This document shows, piece after piece, positions 55,601-64,000 of a stretch of 64,000 bases of DNA. This stretch comes from Durusdinium trenchii (lineage: Eukaryota; Sar; Dinophyceae; Suessiales; Symbiodiniaceae). Positions within the stretch are counted from its first letter, which is position 1, and each line of letters opens with the position of its first letter. Location of the stretch: the NCBI GenBank assembly GCA_963970005.1, contig CAXAMN010021385.1, positions 994,276-1,058,275 on the forward strand, in the 5' to 3' direction. Position numbers and translations under genes: made by a program. The notes under the pieces are model-generated. The model saw only the letters and a list, made by a program, of their open reading frames with translations, was not told where the DNA came from and searched no databases.

Positions 55601-56620
55601 CCAGTCCGACAGTTCGGCATCAGGTCAAGTTAGCTGGGATGGAACACACGTTGAAACTTCGTCTGGAGCAGTGACGGGCGAGCCATGGCGTCCCAAGACG
55701 CTGTCTCTAATCTGAAAGCGAGTTGAAGGGGCTCAAAACATTCATCCTCGGGGCGACCCTCACAGCATCGCTACCCTTCCCAGAGCCGTCCTCAAGAGGA
55801 AGTGGTTCCCATGGGATTTCACCTTGACGCACTGCAAGTTTTCACCTTCGGAAGAGTCAAAGCATGTCAACACGGAAGTCCACACGTCCCAGGCTGCAGA
55901 CGTCTTTCAATATATATATATATATACATAGAGGTCATACCAAGCGCCTGGTTGAGGACGCGTTTCAGTGAGGATGTGTTCACTCCTGGGGCCTTGCTCA
56001 TTACGACTCCACAGAGTCGCTCCATGTCGCTCCCGTCCAGCCTCTGCACGACCTATCGCGGAGATAGCCTGGAAGGCAGTGCAGGATCCTTTTGGACCAT
56101 ATGTCACATGTCTTTGGACCCAAAGATTTGTTCATTGTATAGCAAACATTTCTAACATAGAGGACGCTACTAGGAACAAAGGACGCTACTAGGAGCTTGT
56201 TCGCTAACATGACTGAGTCAGCTTGGATTTCTTAACAAATCGTTCGAGGATCGGTTGCCATGCCCGCTGACACCTTCGTTTGCATAGCGACGGGCACGGC
56301 TCCTGCAGCAGCCAGCCTTCTCTCCTTCTCAAAGACTCCATCAAACAATGTATGGGAGGGAAACAAGGACATGGAAACGACATATGGAGGCATTGAACCT
56401 GATAACAGCATGAATGTCATCACCCAAACATTTCCTGACATGTTTGTTGATCTTTGTGCAGTTGGAAAAAATACTCCCTCCCTTCTTCAACACTGTCCTT
56501 CTTCATCGCGCTTCTCGCTTGGAAGGTAAGGCCCCAAGGAGATATCAGCGATCACGATGGGCAACCCAAAAACCATGGGCGCAAAGTAAAATGTCAGCGA
56601 CCAACAAATAATTCCGAAGA
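55601..56620. other. Intergenic or intronic, no clear exon
   Basis: A TA microsatellite lies at 55911-55926 and two 'ggacgctactagga' repeats at 56160-56195. No gene recognised. Confidence 0.4.
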
Positions 56621-56649
56621 GCCTTGGGGTACGCTCTGAAAACAGTGAT

Positions 56650-58754
56650 CAATCGCCCACAAAGACTACAAATCCAAAGACTTGAATTTGATGACAACTG
56701 GAATCAATTTCACTGCACATTGTACCACCTTCTAATTTCAACATGCGTCCATTCCTCGGCTTACGGATGAGGTGATACAGATCTTTTGGCATGGCCTTGC
56801 CGGAACAAAGCTGGTGATCTTCTGCTCCAAGCTGCACAGGCAAGGTGGCTGTAAAATCCATGCGGCATTCTGTGTGATCCTGGCAATCAGCACACGTCCA
56901 CAAACTGCGAAGATCAGTGCAAATCAACAAACCACAGTATCATTCAAAGCCAACACTGACCTTATAGGAATCATCCAAGCATCCCAAACCCACAATTGAA
57001 AGGTTGGTGGTAGACTGTCGTTGTGAATGCTGCAATGTCCTGCCATTTCCCAACCCAAACAGACTCCTTGTTGACAGAATAAATGAACAAAGAGCCGATG
57101 CCTGAGCTCAGGCCCCCTTTTGCAGGACTGAAACACGTGCAGTCTCCTGCATTCATCATGCAAGCAGGAGGTTTTTGCTTTAACTTTACCCCTATTTATT
57201 GCTCTGGCATTCCAGTCTGAACACTTTGTTGGGTGAGGGCGGCTTGATTGAAAGAAGTCAACATGAGTCCTGCTAAAAGGGTAGAACCGTCTGCAAAGAA
57301 ATAGGCCTTTAACAAAAGCACTTCATCAACGGCAAGAACGCACCAAATCCCATATGAGGGAGTTCATAGGTTGCATCCCCCACGGAAGCCCTTTATCGTG
57401 CACTCCAGTAACATTCCCAGGCTTGCACAACTTGGGAGGCGTGTGTCCCCGAAGTGTCCCCGAAGTCGTGTTTCTTCTGTGAGGTTCTTCAGCCAAGCAA
57501 CATTCTTCACAGGTCGCAGTGCCAGATTTTGCCGTGTAGTAATGAGGAGGACATGTTCCTTGACTCGTGCAAGCACAGGGAGCCGAATATCCGCGGGGTC
57601 GCCCGACTGTGACACTCTAGTTAGACACTCTAGTATGATTTGATCCATTATGTACAACCATTGCAAATCAAATCCCAGTTTTGTGTCCCTGAATTGAATC
57701 TTTTGATTGTAGATGCATAACGGATCACTTACCCCATCATGGCCCAACAATTCTGCGATCTTCCCCGGGTCCGGCCAAATTGCGGCAACGGGCGGTGTTG
57801 TCAATCTCGGGCTTGTAGAAACCGGGCTCACCTTGATGGATTTGAGAGAAACGGACATGTTCGATGGATTTCAGATTGATTCAGTGGGTCGCAGTTGGAC
57901 TTGTTTTTGGAGGCGAATTGGTATTTGTCCACAAATCTTCATGCAGTTGTGAGTGTCGGTGGTTGTTGCGGACGTGTTGGACGATGTCGGACACTACTGT
58001 GGGCATGAACTTGGTTTGGATGGCTTGGGCTGTAGTTAGTTAAGAGGCTGCAAACATGGTGATTTGTGAGCTTGGATACCCAATCAGAAACAAATAGCAG
58101 CATTGAGATTCTTGGTTAGCATTGGGATTCTCAAACTGTAACCAAAGTGCAGCTTTGGTTCACCGGTGTCTGCATGATTCTTGCTACCCGGCTGCACTCT
58201 TCGCAGTGCGCGATGATGGAATGCTCAGCATACTCAGTGCCAGCTGGGCACATGCCTGTAACAATGGACAAACCAAAAAAAAACTAACGCGCGTGTTGTT
58301 CTGGATTTGGCGCGTGTTGCAGGATTTGCAATGAAATTGACCAACAAACACAGTATCAGTATATTGAGTGTAATGTTGTTTGTGAGTTGGGTAAATCTCC
58401 AAACCTTCCGCAGCAACTGCCAACCTCGTTGGAAGTTCTACGAGCCACGTTGATCAAACATATATATATATATATCATACACCTATGTATAGTTGGTAGA
58501 GCAAACTTCTCGCACCCAACAACTTCTCGCAGCCAACTACAAGAGCGGTGATAAACTTCCACCATCATTGCCACATTATTCATCCGTGTTCCCCACCGTC
58601 TACCACCATGCACAACAAGGGCCAAGCCCTGCCACATCCCTAGCCGCCACCCACCTTCTTCACAGTTGGCCCCAGTAAAGCTCGGACTACACGAGCAAGT
58701 CCCCTCGCCACGTATGAATGCCATTTGCAGTGGTGACGTGAAAGGCGCCTCCGC
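56650..58754 (-). CDS. Cysteine-rich extracellular protein with EGF-like and ephrin-like repeats (exons, partial)
   Basis: Exon 58655-58754 has GEGTCSCSPSFTGANCEE, an EGF C-terminal pattern, with a GT donor. Exon 58188-58255 has CPAGTEYAEHSIIAHCEECS, and its donor is GT. The segment at about 57740-57831 has EPGFYKPEIDNTARC. The segment at about 57470-57590 has CTSQGTCPPHYYTAKSG followed by TCEECC. These match the CPxGxY...C..C pattern of GCC2/GCC3 (ephrin-receptor-like) repeats in large surface proteins. Segment 56760-56895 (HTECRMDFTATLPVQLGAED) may be another exon. The order fits an extracellular binding protein. Borders of several exons are uncertain, and 57740-57831 also has a second open frame. 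Confidence 0.58.
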
Positions 58755-59200
58755 CTGAGATCGGCCGGCACAAGCCACAAGCTGCGCTACGCACCAAGCA
58801 GGTCACCAGTCACCACGGAGGTCATCGGAGGTCGCCAGATCGGTTTTGTAGTCCAAAGCGTTTGTGTCGACGTCCTCCCTTCAAAAGTCAAGCCTCTTGG
58901 AGCTGACTTTGCAGTGAAGAACACCCTCGCCACATCTCCACAATGGAATTGTATGGAATTGTTCCCTCTAGTAAAGAGGGCATCGCTACTAGTAACAGGG
59001 GCATTGCTACTAGTAGCAAGAAGCTGGTAGTAACAAGGGCATCGCTACTAGTACTGTAACTTGGTAATAGAAGTAAGTAGTAATAACAATAATGATAGTA
59101 ATAGTAATAGTAATAGTAATAGTAATAGTAGTAGTAGTAGTAGTAGTGGTAGTAGTAGTAGTACTTGAGAGAGGAGGGGGTGAACGAAAGGTAGCAGGCA
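58755..59200. repeat. Dispersed ACTAGT repeats and TAG/TAA microsatellite
   Basis: Positions 58970-59065 hold three copies of a 'gggcatcgctactagtaacaag' motif. Positions 59075-59165 are a (TAG/TAA) trinucleotide run. A long frame on the minus strand here is a poly-Tyr/Leu/Thr artefact of the microsatellite. Confidence 0.8.
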
Positions 59201-59454
59201 ATCACAAGTAACCCTGGTAGAAGTCCACGACGGCGTGAACCGGCGCGGGGGGGATTGGGGCCGGGGGGGGGGGGCCCCCTGAAAAGTAGAGCCTACCTGT
59301 ACAGGGTTCCACTCCAACAGCTGATATAGTGTGTCCATGCTTGACTGCTTCAAGGCTCAAGAGAAGGTCAATGGACCTAAGGATAAGACTCTGCGTGAGC
59401 AAAAGACACTAGCGGTCTGCACCTCTACCGTGTACGCCCTAGTCACTCTTTCAG

Positions 59455-59466
59455 TGGTAGCGGAGC
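59455..59466 (+). promoter_or_regulatory. Primer-binding site of second element
   Basis: TGGTAGCGGAGC is identical to the first 12 bases of the primer-binding site at 45370, then diverges (AGTGATCC versus CCCAACCG). The shared core points to the same primer tRNA. Confidence 0.7.
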
Positions 59467-59531
59467 AGTGATCCTGGAAGACCCAGGTGAGCTCCTTTCC
59501 TAGGCATAGAATTGCTTGTGGGCAAACGGCC

Positions 59532-62500
59532 ATGGATTGGATTGACGACTGGGAAGAGCCTGATGCGGATGTGGCTTATGAGCCAGCAGCCTACGTGAAT
59601 AGGCATGTGAGAAGAGAACCAGCAGCAATAGCTATGACAACACAGGTCACTACAAAGGTGCCCCCATCTTATGATGGAAAGACTTCATGGTTTTCCTATG
59701 AGGATGCCATAGACGATTGGTGTGATATCACCGAGCTGGAAGATGAGAAGAGAGGACCAGCTTTGAGAAACAGATTAGAAGGAGAAGCAGCAGTATACAA
59801 ACGTGTATTAGACAGAGATTCATTGAAGGCTAATGAGCCACCAGGAGCAGGAGTAGATTACTTCAAACGAGTACTACGACCATATTTCGTGAAAGGATCA
59901 ACCAATGTATTCCTATACAGGTTTATGCAATTCGTGCGATTCAATCGAGGATCAGCCGACATGATGAAATGGATGACAAGATTCCAGATTTTACTCCAAA
60001 GGCTTAAGAGCAGTTGGATGGACATGTTAGAACCAGTCACTCAAGCACATCCCCAAGTCCTTGCTCAGATGCAGGCAGATGCAGCGTTGACTGGAGTAGC
60101 ACCAACGGCAGAAAGGATTCAGGAAATCATGCAGAATGTCAATGGCAATATGAGAATTCTTCATCAGAATGATTTTCCTTTAGGAGAGAATCTCATTGCC
60201 CTACTCATGCTGTCCCTTGCAGATTTGTCTCAGGACCAGCGAAACACTTTGACTTCGTTGATGACTCATCGTGGCAGGTACCTGCAGCAATACACCACAA
60301 CAGAGTTAAGGACAGTGTTCATCGAGATGTTCTGCACGACAAAGACTTCGGTAGACAATCCATTGATGCAGCCGACAGGTGCTGGAGGTAGAAGATCATT
60401 TCTCGTACTAGACGAAGGAGAACTCGATGGTACATTTGGCTATTGGGCCGAAGATGAAGAAGATGGAACTGAAGGATTTTTAGATGCCCTGGACGATGTC
60501 TTTTGGGTATATGATGATCAAAACTTCTCATGGTTCCAAAGGAGATTTCAAGGAAGAAGAGCCAGAAAAGGCAAAGGAAAAGGAAGAAGAAAAGGAAAAG
60601 GAAAAGGAAGATCAGGCCGCAGATTCTTCAGACCTCGTGGAAAAGGAAAAGGAAAGAGACGAGGTAAAGGCCATTTTGCTGATGAGCAACAGACAACATA
60701 CCCAGAAGAGTACTTTGAGGAGAATCCTTATGAGGACACTTGGGAGTCAACCCAAGGAGCATATGATGCCATTCTTGCCGAGGATCTGAATGACTATCTT
60801 CAAGGAGAATATGATGATGCCAATGACTTTTGGCAACAGCTTGAAGAAGCATGGTTTTCCCACAAAGGAAAAGGAAAAGGCAAGAGAAAAGGCAAGAAAG
60901 GAAAAGGAAAAGATAAAGGAGATGGCAAACAAGATGCAAACTATGCAAATCAACAACAGCCACGTTCTTTACCTGCACCTTCAAGAACTTCACAAGCATC
61001 AGGAGGTCAACAAGTTTTCTTAGCACATGGTGTGACAGCAGCAGCTGAAGTCCATGACAGTGAGGTGGACTTGCTGTCAGGCATGATGACCTCATGCCAA
61101 GATGAAGCTGACTGCGTGGTCAACAATGGTGAGACGATCTTCGATGACATGAGTGCCCCTGTGAGGTACTCTTTGTCAAAGGAGATGCTCACAAAGGCTC
61201 CTGATGGCTTTGCGCTTATGAGCGCCGATGGCTTTGCGCTTATGAGCGCTGATGGTTTTGCGCTTATGAGCGCTGAGGAAGAAGTGAAGGAGATGCAGGC
61301 TATTTCATTTTTGACTGAGAATCGCTTCCCGCCAACTATTGCAATCCTGGACATTGGATGCACTAGAGCTATGGGATCAAGGCGAGCAGTCGACCATTTT
61401 TGCAACTATGTCGACAATCACCCAGATTGTGGATTATGGTACTCTTTTGAGTCTACCAAGAGCAAGTTTTACTTTGCCAATTCCCAGAAGGCTACTTGCT
61501 CTCAGAAACTGGCGATTTACGTGTATGATCGTGCATGGACGATCCACCAAACAGAGTTCGACATAGTGGAAGAAGGAGAAGTCCCTTTGCTTATGAGCTT
61601 GCCACAGATGAGGAACTTAGGCTTTGAACTCAGGCTGACACCTCGACATGCTTATCTGACATCGGTGCCTCTTGGTATCAAATTTTTGGAGTTGAAGGTT
61701 GCAGCCAGTACTCATCTTGTGTTGGACTTCCAAGATATTGCATGGTATCTGTCTGACGTGCGTTGGCAGACTCAGCGTGAGAAGAGTTTTTACTCTCACC
61801 TCACTCACTATGAATATGGCCATATTTCTGTTGAACACAATAGTGATGAAGGTGAAGCTGAGCATGCATATCCTGTGGTTGATTTCTGGGAAGTAGATGT
61901 TCACAAGAGAGAACTGATACGTCACCACAAGGATTACAGGAAAATTCTTTTCCCAGCAACTAAGTCATGTCCTGTAGACACTGACTTGCTGGAAGACTTG
62001 CGACTGACAATCATCAAGAAGAAAACAGGAGGAGAAGAAATCAAGAAGACAGATGATTGGCGCAAGGCAAAATGGAAGGACCTACAACTTGGCTATGAAT
62101 GGCGTGGTAGAACAATTTTTAAATTTAAGCCAGATGCCAAAATTCCAGATCTAAAGATCAGGAAGGCTGGCATTGAGCACCGTGGCATTGGTGATCCCGA
62201 TGCAGTGGTGCGCTCCTCCTCAGAGAAGGTTCCCATTGCAAAGGACAGGGAACCAGGCTTCTCGTCAGAGAAGGAAGGTGCACCATCCAGTGCCGCGGAA
62301 AAGCCCGTGCCGCCAAAGTTCCGGTATACTTCCAAGGGTTTTGATCCATTTTGGAAAGGACACAAGTCAAAACCATCTGAGCCTCAGAATGATTTAAAGG
62401 GTGATGATCTTGAGGAGTATGCTCCTTCAGAACCACCTGAGAGGCCAGAAGGTGAATTTGTAGAAATTCCTAAAGCATCAAAAGGACCATCAAGTGATAA

Positions 62501-64000
62501 ACATGAACCACTTGAACCAGGTGATGGCGCTCTTGAGCCTAGGCGGATTTCAATCCCATTACCTGGTAGTGAAGTTGTTGCAATGACACCGGCATATAGG
62601 AAGATGTTACAGAGACTGGAGGACAAGGTAGAGCTTTATAAGCTTCATGTGAAGCACTACCATATGAGTCCTACTCAGTTTCGTAGACGTGTTTCTATGT
62701 TGAAGCTTCCTGACTCTGTTTTAGAGAAGTATGAATCAGTTGTCAGGAACTGCCGTGTTTGTAACACTTCAGTGGCACCTCCGCCACGAGCCAGAGTCTC
62801 CGGTATTAGAGCTTCATGTTTTGGTGATGTTGTTTTTGCTGATCATTGTGAGGTTGAACTTCACAAGAACAAGTATATCATTCTACTTGTTCTTGATGGT
62901 GCCACAAATCTTCTCTGGGCTACGGCACAGAAAGACCTCATAGATCAAACCACCATCCAAGCATTGAGGCAATGGTCTGATGAGAACAACTGTGTTCCAA
63001 AGGCCATCGTAGGAGACGAAGCCTTTTTCACCGATGCTTTTGTTGAATACTACAGGTTCCATGGTATACAACAATGTCCTTGTGGGCCAAGAACTCCTTG
63101 GCCGAACCGAGCAGAGACAGCTGTACGTTTGTTCAAACGTATGTGGCATGTTACGAAGGTAGATCTGGATGACCCACGTTTTCGTGGTGTTACGGTCAGA
63201 GAAGTGGTCAAGAAGGTAGTTTGGGCAAGAAATTGTCAGTTGACTATCAGTGGATATTCACCAATAGAGATAGCAACTGGAAGACGTCCACCAGATCTTT
63301 TTGACCTTGAGACCGCAAGCCCTGAGCAATTGTCAGCTAATGCCGCCGCACAAGATCGTACAAATTTGGAACTACAACGTGTGGCTTTGAGAGCTCATCA
63401 AGAAGCACGACAAGCTCAGGACCTTCGAGCAGATCTTGCAAGAAGGACTATGCCAAGTGACGGTCCATATTTTCAAGGAGAGAAGGTTTTTGTTTGGACT
63501 CAGGATTCATCAAAGTTCAAGGATAAAGGACGTTGGGTTCGTGCCACAGTACTTGGACAAGAAGGAGCTATGGTCCAAGCCAATACTGGTAAGGCAGTGA
63601 TACGTGTGAATCAGTCAAAGGTTAGACGTGATCACGATGAGTGGCATGATGTTTCCATTCCGGCATTAGACGATGAGAATCCGGAGAACTTGCGTGAAGA
63701 TCACGAACTGTATGTTGATGCCGAATTCGGAGAACAGTCCTTTTTCTTCTGTAATGATGATCATCCTGATGTTGTTGAGTTACTTCATGGAAACAGTGGA
63801 TTATCTTGGTTCCTTTCAAAGAATGGTGTTAAAGTTGCATCTCCTATGGATTTCAAGGCAGGATACAACTTTTCCACTATGAAGGGTCAAGATGGTATTT
63901 GGCAGCAACTGGAGAGATTGCAGCCCCGCTGTATAGTGATCAACAACCCTTCTCCCAAACAGAACAGAGCTTCTATTTGGTTGCTATGTTGTAATGTGAT
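59532..64000 (+). CDS. Copia gag-pol polyprotein, 5' 1,489 codons (gag, protease, integrase)
   Basis: The frame opens after a TGA at 59469. First ATG 59532 has context GCCATGG. I read no stop to the window end. Residues 1-300 are gag-like (SYEDAIDDWCDITELEDEKR). Two Lys/Gly-rich basic tracts (60544-60660, 60856-60925) occupy the place of a zinc knuckle, and no CCHC is seen. An 8-residue unit DGFALMSA is repeated three times (61203-61274). The protease region is ILDIGCTRAMGS at residue 607, with DIG where D[ST]G is expected. Integrase has a C-x-x-C (NCRVCN) and catalytic D1104 (FADHC), D1162 (VGDEAFF) and E1195 (NRAETAV). A following segment (VWTQDSSKFKDKGRWVRATV) resembles the integrase C-terminal region. 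Reverse transcriptase and RNase H must lie beyond 64000. Confidence 0.9.
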   Translation, partial: MDWIDDWEEPDADVAYEPAAYVNRHVRREPAAIAMTTQVTTKVPPSYDGKTSWFSYEDAIDDWCDITELEDEKRGPALRNRLEGEAAVYKRVLDRDSLKANEPPGAGVDYFKRVLRPYFVKGSTNVFLYRFMQFVRFNRGSADMMKWMTRFQILLQRLKSSWMDMLEPVTQAHPQVLAQMQADAALTGVAPTAERIQEIMQNVNGNMRILHQNDFPLGENLIALLMLSLADLSQDQRNTLTSLMTHRGRYLQQYTTTELRTVFIEMFCTTKTSVDNPLMQPTGAGGRRSFLVLDEGELDGTFGYWAEDEEDGTEGFLDALDDVFWVYDDQNFSWFQRRFQGRRARKGKGKGRRKGKGKGRSGRRFFRPRGKGKGKRRGKGHFADEQQTTYPEEYFEENPYEDTWESTQGAYDAILAEDLNDYLQGEYDDANDFWQQLEEAWFSHKGKGKGKRKGKKGKGKDKGDGKQDANYANQQQPRSLPAPSRTSQASGGQQVFLAHGVTAAAEVHDSEVDLLSGMMTSCQDEADCVVNNGETIFDDMSAPVRYSLSKEMLTKAPDGFALMSADGFALMSADGFALMSAEEEVKEMQAISFLTENRFPPTIAILDIGCTRAMGSRRAVDHFCNYVDNHPDCGLWYSFESTKSKFYFANSQKATCSQKLAIYVYDRAWTIHQTEFDIVEEGEVPLLMSLPQMRNLGFELRLTPRHAYLTSVPLGIKFLELKVAASTHLVLDFQDIAWYLSDVRWQTQREKSFYSHLTHYEYGHISVEHNSDEGEAEHAYPVVDFWEVDVHKRELIRHHKDYRKILFPATKSCPVDTDLLEDLRLTIIKKKTGGEEIKKTDDWRKAKWKDLQLGYEWRGRTIFKFKPDAKIPDLKIRKAGIEHRGIGDPDAVVRSSSEKVPIAKDREPGFSSEKEGAPSSAAEKPVPPKFRYTSKGFDPFWKGHKSKPSEPQNDLKGDDLEEYAPSEPPERPEGEFVEIPKASKGPSSDKHEPLEPGDGALEPRRISIPLPGSEVVAMTPAYRKMLQRLEDKVELYKLHVKHYHMSPTQFRRRVSMLKLPDSVLEKYESVVRNCRVCNTSVAPPPRARVSGIRASCFGDVVFADHCEVELHKNKYIILLVLDGATNLLWATAQKDLIDQTTIQALRQWSDENNCVPKAIVGDEAFFTDAFVEYYRFHGIQQCPCGPRTPWPNRAETAVRLFKRMWHVTKVDLDDPRFRGVTVREVVKKVVWARNCQLTISGYSPIEIATGRRPPDLFDLETASPEQLSANAAAQDRTNLELQRVALRAHQEARQAQDLRADLARRTMPSDGPYFQGEKVFVWTQDSSKFKDKGRWVRATVLGQEGAMVQANTGKAVIRVNQSKVRRDHDEWHDVSIPALDDENPENLREDHELYVDAEFGEQSFFFCNDDHPDVVELLHGNSGLSWFLSKNGVKVASPMDFKAGYNFSTMKGQDGIWQQLERLQPRCIVINNPSPKQNRASIWLLCCNV

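Larger units (their letters stand above)
59201..64000 (+). mobile_element. Second Ty1/copia-type retrotransposon, 5' part
   Basis: The 5' LTR's right end is probably at 59453 (TTTCA), one base before the primer-binding site. Its left end is not resolved, and 59201 is only a nominal start; G-runs at 59245-59276 lie upstream. The gag-pol frame runs off the window before the reverse transcriptase. This element is clearly distinct from the one at 45187. Confidence 0.85.

Noticed and set aside
58888-59353. Minus-strand ORFs rich in Tyr, Thr or Leu
   Set aside because: They are translations of a TAG/TAA microsatellite.

Overview
The window looks like nuclear DNA of a dinoflagellate, most likely a Symbiodinium-type alga. 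The evidence is genes split into many small exons, splice donors that are often GC or GA instead of GT, almost all genes on one strand, two Ty1/copia-type retrotransposons with very long reading frames, and a reverse transcriptase remnant of the kind common in these genomes. The organism is an inference. No sequence search was possible.

Layout. 1-690: two arrays of one 14-bp repeat in opposite orientation around a G-run spacer. 1584-2877 (+): 3' exons of an alpha/beta hydrolase. 2880-16700: a very AT-rich block built from three ~2.4-2.5 kb tandem units, partial copies, a 10-N gap, a 42-bp minisatellite and a broken non-LTR reverse transcriptase with its downstream domain. 17171-17926: an unrecognised ORF. 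18115-19130: AT-rich and empty. 19133-19858 (-): an SGNH hydrolase. 20235-28116 (-): a cation/Ca2+ exchanger of the NCLX/CCX type, rebuilt by hand from at least 16 phase-matched exons. 30229-32349 (-): an intronless cysteine-rich receptor-like protein. 33630-35545: a 427-bp direct duplication around a polypurine tract. 39.5-41.4 kb (-): coding-like exons. 42296-44448 (-): exons of a TIR-like 'VSHxWG' protein. 45187-53362 (+): a complete, young 8,176-bp copia element with 183-bp LTRs that differ at one base and a CATAT target duplication. 53.8-58.75 kb (-): exons of a membrane protein and of a cysteine-rich EGF/ephrin-like protein, perhaps one gene. 59455-64000 (+): the 5' part of a second, different copia element whose frame stays open to the window edge.

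The most unusual items are these. The complete copia element carries a methyltransferase-like module between protease and integrase, and a membrane/coiled-coil/Cys-His tail after RNase H. The exchanger has atypical ion-site motifs. The AT-rich repeats contain foldback loops whose spacer is inverted in one copy. Both copia elements share the same 12-bp primer-binding site.
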